Source: JAHEYF01 sp045805185
Lineage (GTDB): Bacteria; Bacteroidota; Bacteroidia; B-17B0; Aurantibacillaceae
Reading direction: 5' to 3'
Assembly: GCA_045805185.1 (NCBI GenBank)
Contig: JBJMLS010000199.1
Span: 1-18,873 of the forward strand
DNA: 18,873 nucleotides
Part shown: one piece after another, positions 15,824 through 18,873 of the stretch
Layout: the number at the start of each line of letters is the position of its first letter
Numbering within the stretch: the stretch's first letter is position 1
Made by a program: the position numbers and the translations under genes
The notes under the pieces: generated by a model
Database searches by the model: none
What the model saw: the letters and a program-made list of their open reading frames with translations, nothing else
What the model was told of the DNA's origin: nothing

Positions 15824-16750
15824 ATGCTTGTTGCTGTTATCGATTTGGGCACCAATACTTTTAACCTGCTTATAGCAGAGGTGAATAAGGCTACAGGAGA
15901 ATTCAGGAAAAAATTTAAGGATAGGATCTCCGTTAAGTTAGGCGAAGGAGGGATCAATAAGGGATTTATCGCTGAACAGCCCTTCCAGCGGGGTATAGAC
16001 GCATTGAAGGAATACAAGGCGATAGTTGATAATCACCAGGTAAAAGAGGTTATTGCCTTTGCGACATCAGCAATTCGATCCGCATCCAATGGAGCAAACT
16101 TCATCAGTGAAGTTTACAAGCAAACTGGTATAAAAGTTCAAACAATAAGCGGCGACCGCGAAGCTGAACTTATCTATTACGGGACCCGTCTTGCAGTTAA
16201 TTTTAGTGATGTGCCATCGCTCATCATGGATATCGGAGGAGGGAGTACGGAATTTATTATTGCGGACCGGCAGCGAATATACTGGAAGCAAAGCTTTTTA
16301 CTGGGAGCAGCCCGGTTACTGGAAAAATTCAAACCGGAAAATCCGATAAAGCATGAAACTGTAGTTGCAATGCGGAATTATTTCCGTGAAGAGCTCACAC
16401 CTCTTTACCTTCAGCTTGAAAAGCATCCGATCCGTCAGCTTGTTGGCTCTTCCGGCGCTTTTGATAGCTTTGTAGATATGATCGGATGGAAATTCGGAAC
16501 GGCAATGTTGAAGACCGGTGATACAGAATACCTCATCGACCTTGAACACTATAGGGAACTGCACAATATTATCATACGTTCAACCCTGGAGGAAAGAAAA
16601 CAGATCAAAGGACTTATTCCAATGCGGATGGACATGATCGTGATCTCTGTATTGTTTGTGGACTTTGTCATCACGGAATTCGGGATCACAAAATTAAGCG
16701 TGTCCACTTATTCGCTCAAGGAAGGCGTCATTGGGGAAATCGTAAAGTAA
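15824..16750 (+). CDS. Ppx/GppA family exopolyphosphatase / pppGpp phosphohydrolase
   Basis: A 308-residue protein of the actin-like ASKHA fold. Visible are the phosphate-1 loop VIDLGTNTFNLL (5-16), ATSAIRSASNG (80-90), ISGDREAELI with the likely catalytic Glu113, and the phosphate-2 motif MDIGGGSTEF (135-144). Its length matches the short Ppx/GppA form without the HD-type C-terminal domain found in E. coli. Family members remove the terminal phosphate from polyphosphate or pppGpp in the cytoplasm; the two activities cannot be separated by sequence. It begins 12 bases after the OmpA-fusion stop and ends 33 bases before the sigma54 activator gene, so an operon is likely, which would place it between an envelope protein and a response regulator. 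Confidence 0.93.
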   Translation: MLVAVIDLGTNTFNLLIAEVNKATGEFRKKFKDRISVKLGEGGINKGFIAEQPFQRGIDALKEYKAIVDNHQVKEVIAFATSAIRSASNGANFISEVYKQTGIKVQTISGDREAELIYYGTRLAVNFSDVPSLIMDIGGGSTEFIIADRQRIYWKQSFLLGAARLLEKFKPENPIKHETVVAMRNYFREELTPLYLQLEKHPIRQLVGSSGAFDSFVDMIGWKFGTAMLKTGDTEYLIDLEHYRELHNIIIRSTLEERKQIKGLIPMRMDMIVISVLFVDFVITEFGITKLSVSTYSLKEGVIGEIVK

Positions 16751-16783
16751 AGTCAAAAAATTCATAAATATTCCAGCCAACAC

Positions 16784-17947
16784 ATGTCAAAAATACTGAT
16801 CATCGACGACGAAAAGAATATCCGTAAATCCCTGAGGGAAATTCTGGAATTTGAAAAGTACAGGATTGAAGAAGCTGAGGACGGCTCAAGCGGCTTTGCG
16901 ATGACCTGCAAAGAGAATTTCGATCTTATCCTTTGCGACATTAAGATGCCGAAAATGGACGGTATGGAATTTCTTAATAAGTTAAATGAAAATAATATCG
17001 ATTCTCCCATTGTAATGATGAGCGGACACGGGAATATAGAAACAGCCGTTGAAGCGGTAAAAAAAGGAGCTTATGATTTCTTGGCCAAACCGATCGACTT
17101 AAATCGTCTGCTGGTTACCGTGCGCAATGCGATGGAGAAAAAAGAACTGGTGAGCGAAACCCGGGCCTTAAAGAAAAAAGTAAGCAAAACCTATGAGATG
17201 ATCGGTGAATCCAAAGCCATTGAGTCAGTCAAGGAAATAATTGAAAAAGTTGCTCCCACCGATGCGCGCGTGCTGATTACCGGAAGCAATGGAAGCGGGA
17301 AAGAGTTGGTGGCGCGCTGGCTGCATGAGAAAAGTAACCGCAGCGCCGGTCCTTTAATTGAAGTGAACTGCGCTGCCATTCCCGGCGAGCTGATCGAAAG
17401 CGAGCTGTTTGGTCATGAAAAGGGCGCCTTTACCTCGGCTGTGGCCACACGGAAGGGAAAGTTTGAACTTGCGGAAGGTGGAACAATTTTTCTGGATGAG
17501 ATAGGCGATATGAGCTTATCCGCGCAGGCGAAAGTATTGCGCGCTTTGCAGGAAAATAAGATCACAAGGGTAGGAGGGGACAAAGAAATAAAAGTGAATG
17601 TGAGGGTCATTGCAGCAACCAATAAGGAATTGAAAAAGGAGATCGCTTCGGGTAATTTCCGCGAAGACCTTTATCACCGGCTCAGTGTGATCCTGATCCA
17701 TGTGCCCTCGCTTAACGACAGGCTGGAGGATATTCCGTTGCTCGCTGAGCATTTCCTCGACCAGGTATGCTCCGATTACGGAATGGCCAGGAAAACCATT
17801 AGCAAGGAGGCATTAAAAGCACTGCAGCAGATCAATTGGACCGGGAACATCAGGGAATTCAGAAATGTCATTGAGCGATTGATCATCCTATGCGATAAAA
17901 ATATTACAGATAAAGATGTGAAGCAATACGCAATGAACGGCAAGTGA
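16784..17947 (+). CDS. Sigma54-dependent response regulator without C-terminal HTH
   Basis: A 387-residue NtrC-like activator. The receiver domain (1-120) has the acidic DDE at 8-10, phosphoacceptor Asp52, Ser80 and Lys102. The AAA+ domain (about 138-365) has Walker A GSNGSGKE at 167-174, the sigma54-contact loop GAFTSA at 214-219 (a variant of GAFTGA), Walker B FLDE with Asp238-Glu239, and the FREDLYHRL arginine region near 293-300. The C-terminal part reaches WTGNIREFRN (352-361) and stops 26 residues later. The Fis-type helix-turn-helix of typical family members (about 440-480 residues) is absent. It may act from solution, as does FlgR of Helicobacter pylori, or bind DNA through a partner. 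No histidine kinase gene is in the window. A terminator lies about 80 bases downstream. Confidence 0.93.
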   Translation: MSKILIIDDEKNIRKSLREILEFEKYRIEEAEDGSSGFAMTCKENFDLILCDIKMPKMDGMEFLNKLNENNIDSPIVMMSGHGNIETAVEAVKKGAYDFLAKPIDLNRLLVTVRNAMEKKELVSETRALKKKVSKTYEMIGESKAIESVKEIIEKVAPTDARVLITGSNGSGKELVARWLHEKSNRSAGPLIEVNCAAIPGELIESELFGHEKGAFTSAVATRKGKFELAEGGTIFLDEIGDMSLSAQAKVLRALQENKITRVGGDKEIKVNVRVIAATNKELKKEIASGNFREDLYHRLSVILIHVPSLNDRLEDIPLLAEHFLDQVCSDYGMARKTISKEALKALQQINWTGNIREFRNVIERLIILCDKNITDKDVKQYAMNGK

Positions 17948-18020
17948 AACATTACTTCAGGACAGGGTTTTACCCAAACAAAGCTTCCGAACGGCTAATT
18001 CTGTTCCATACTTAGTACCC

Positions 18021-18067
18021 AAAAAAAACGACAATTCGTTGCAAATTGTCGGTAAATCCTTTTTTTT
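18021..18067 (+). terminator. Intrinsic terminator after the response regulator gene
   Basis: CGACAATT (18029-18036) pairs perfectly with AATTGTCG (18044-18051) around a 7-base loop. A run of eight A precedes it and a run of eight or more T follows at 18060-18067, which extends the stem and allows termination on either strand. It lies in a 167-bp gap that holds no gene. Confidence 0.75.
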
Positions 18068-18081
18068 AACTGTTTTTTTTA

Positions 18082-18089
18082 TATATTTG
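18082..18089 (+). promoter_or_regulatory. Putative -7 promoter element for the gene at 18115
   Basis: TATATTTG is a full match to the Bacteroidota TAnnTTTG core, 25 bases upstream of the ATG at 18115 and just after the terminator. The region about 20 bases upstream is a T-rich run without a clear TTG, so the -33 part is not seen. Confidence 0.5.
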
Positions 18090-18114
18090 TTTTTATCATT
18101 ATTAACAAAATACT

Positions 18115-18552
18115 ATGAAAAAGAGCGTAAAAACCGGAATAATTTTATTTATTCTATCCATTTCCTATTTAGGATCATTTAGCCAGGTTGCAAATTCAAC
18201 TCAGGCAAATGCAATTACAATACCTGCCGGCGAGGCTAAATTAGTATTAGCCATTATGGATGAAAGCGATTTCAATAAGACAGTTTTTGATTGGCGCTTG
18301 TTTGACCTGAAGGATGCGCAAACTGCATCGGCAATAGCATCGGGTATAAAATCGAAGCATATCAAGCAGATCAAAAGCATTTCCATTACACCTTCCAAAG
18401 GAACCACTTTCCTCGTTCATCTTGAAGCAAATGCACCCTTAGAGGCGTACCAGTATTTTCAAATGTTTCTGAATGAAGGTGTGAAATATGCACTTATCAA
18501 TGAAAAAGCAGTTGATCTTGCAGCTTATATCAGGAAAAAAACAGGAAAATAA
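18115..18552 (+). CDS. Small secreted protein of unknown function
   Basis: A 145-residue protein with a signal peptide (MKKSVKTG, hydrophobic core, cleavage probably after SFSQ near residue 24). No lipobox Cys and no cysteine at all is seen. The mature part (about 120 residues) has alternating strands and helices (KLVLAIMDESDF, FLVHLEANAPLEAYQYFQMFL, VKYALINEKAVDLAAYI) and could be a small alpha/beta domain. I do not recognise the family. It is the first gene after a terminator, has a -7 promoter core, and lies 23 bases before a large secreted-protein gene, so it may be co-expressed with that protein and assist or accompany it. Confidence 0.8.
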   Translation: MKKSVKTGIILFILSISYLGSFSQVANSTQANAITIPAGEAKLVLAIMDESDFNKTVFDWRLFDLKDAQTASAIASGIKSKHIKQIKSISITPSKGTTFLVHLEANAPLEAYQYFQMFLNEGVKYALINEKAVDLAAYIRKKTGK

Positions 18553-18575
18553 TTAAATAAATCATCAGAATAGCC

Positions 18576-18873
18576 ATGGGAAATAAAGTATTACTCAAAA
18601 GTTTACTGGCGGGATTCGCCTTCAGTTTAATCGCCCTTCCATCTTTCGCCCAGGAAGGAAGGCTTCCAACAAAGGAAGAGCTTCGGATCAAAGAGGAAAA
18701 ACTCGCTTTTTACAAGAGTCATCCAAACGTTTCAAGAGTAAAGCCTGATCATCACCTCATGGTTACCGGCCCTGAGCAGGACTGTGATAACGCCACTGCT
18801 GTCTGTCAGCAATCGTACACCCAAAATAATTCCTATACCGGTTATGGTTCTTCCCAGGAAGTATTCAATACCT
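18576..18873 (+). CDS. N-terminal part of a secreted protein, possibly a type IX secretion substrate
   Basis: The first 99 residues of a protein cut by the window edge. A signal peptide (MGNKVLLKS, hydrophobic stretch, ending in SFAQ at about residue 26) is followed by a charged segment (PTKEELRIKEEKLAFYKSHP) and then DCDNATAVCQQSYTQNNSY, with cysteines at residues 71 and 77. This Cys-containing segment followed by YTQNNSYTGYG resembles the start of the first extracellular domain in large Bacteroidota surface proteins that end in a type IX sorting signal; the end is not visible here, so that is inference. It follows the 145-residue secreted protein by 23 bases. Confidence 0.8.
   Translation, partial: MGNKVLLKSLLAGFAFSLIALPSFAQEGRLPTKEELRIKEEKLAFYKSHPNVSRVKPDHHLMVTGPEQDCDNATAVCQQSYTQNNSYTGYGSSQEVFNT

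Noticed and set aside
17948..18020. Missing HTH of the sigma54 activator encoded after a frameshift
   Set aside because: None of the three frames in this stretch encodes a Fis-like helix-turn-helix, and a terminator follows at once.

Overview
The window looks like the chromosome of a free-living Bacteroidota bacterium, probably of the Sphingobacteriia, Chitinophagia or Flavobacteriia type. The signs are lipoproteins of the DUF4369/TlpA type, the Bacteroidota-specific pair DUF4290-murA, promoter cores matching the TAnnTTTG (-7) motif of this phylum, almost no Shine-Dalgarno sequences, an OmpA-family lipid- or peptidoglycan-linked protein, and at the right edge the start of a large secreted protein resembling type IX secretion substrates. 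Species cannot be named from the sequence. Most of the window is housekeeping and cell-envelope genes. I see no phage, transposase, CRISPR array, rRNA or tRNA.

Left part (1-2232, + strand): the 3' part of a long-chain acyl-CoA synthetase, dihydrofolate reductase (folA), and a lineage-specific lipoprotein with its own well-formed promoter. Next comes a block on the - strand (2291-9132). In transcription order it is gatB, a 393-bp non-coding stretch holding a degenerate tandem repeat array, then a tightly packed three-gene unit: a DUF4369/TlpA thioredoxin lipoprotein, a 1024-residue M1 zinc peptidase with a predicted C-terminal outer-membrane barrel, and an LpxH-like phosphoesterase. Both junctions in this unit are TAA-A-ATG.

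Middle (9316-14490, + strand): a UvrD/PcrA helicase starting at GTG, then DUF4290-murA-tlpA as an operon closed by a clear intrinsic terminator. MurA carries Asp where E. coli has the fosfomycin-target Cys115. Right part (14561-17947): a signal-peptide protein made of a cysteine-less TlpA-like domain fused to an OmpA domain, then a Ppx/GppA phosphatase and a receiver-AAA+ sigma54 activator with no DNA-binding helix-turn-helix. Their spacing suggests one operon, and it ends in another hairpin terminator. The last two genes, a small secreted protein and a truncated large secreted protein, start a new unit.

No single feature proves a new system. The best leads are the repeat array with an inverted core copy abutting the gatB stop codon, the redox-dead TlpA-OmpA fusion in an operon with Ppx/GppA and the HTH-less activator, and the peptidase-barrel fusion.
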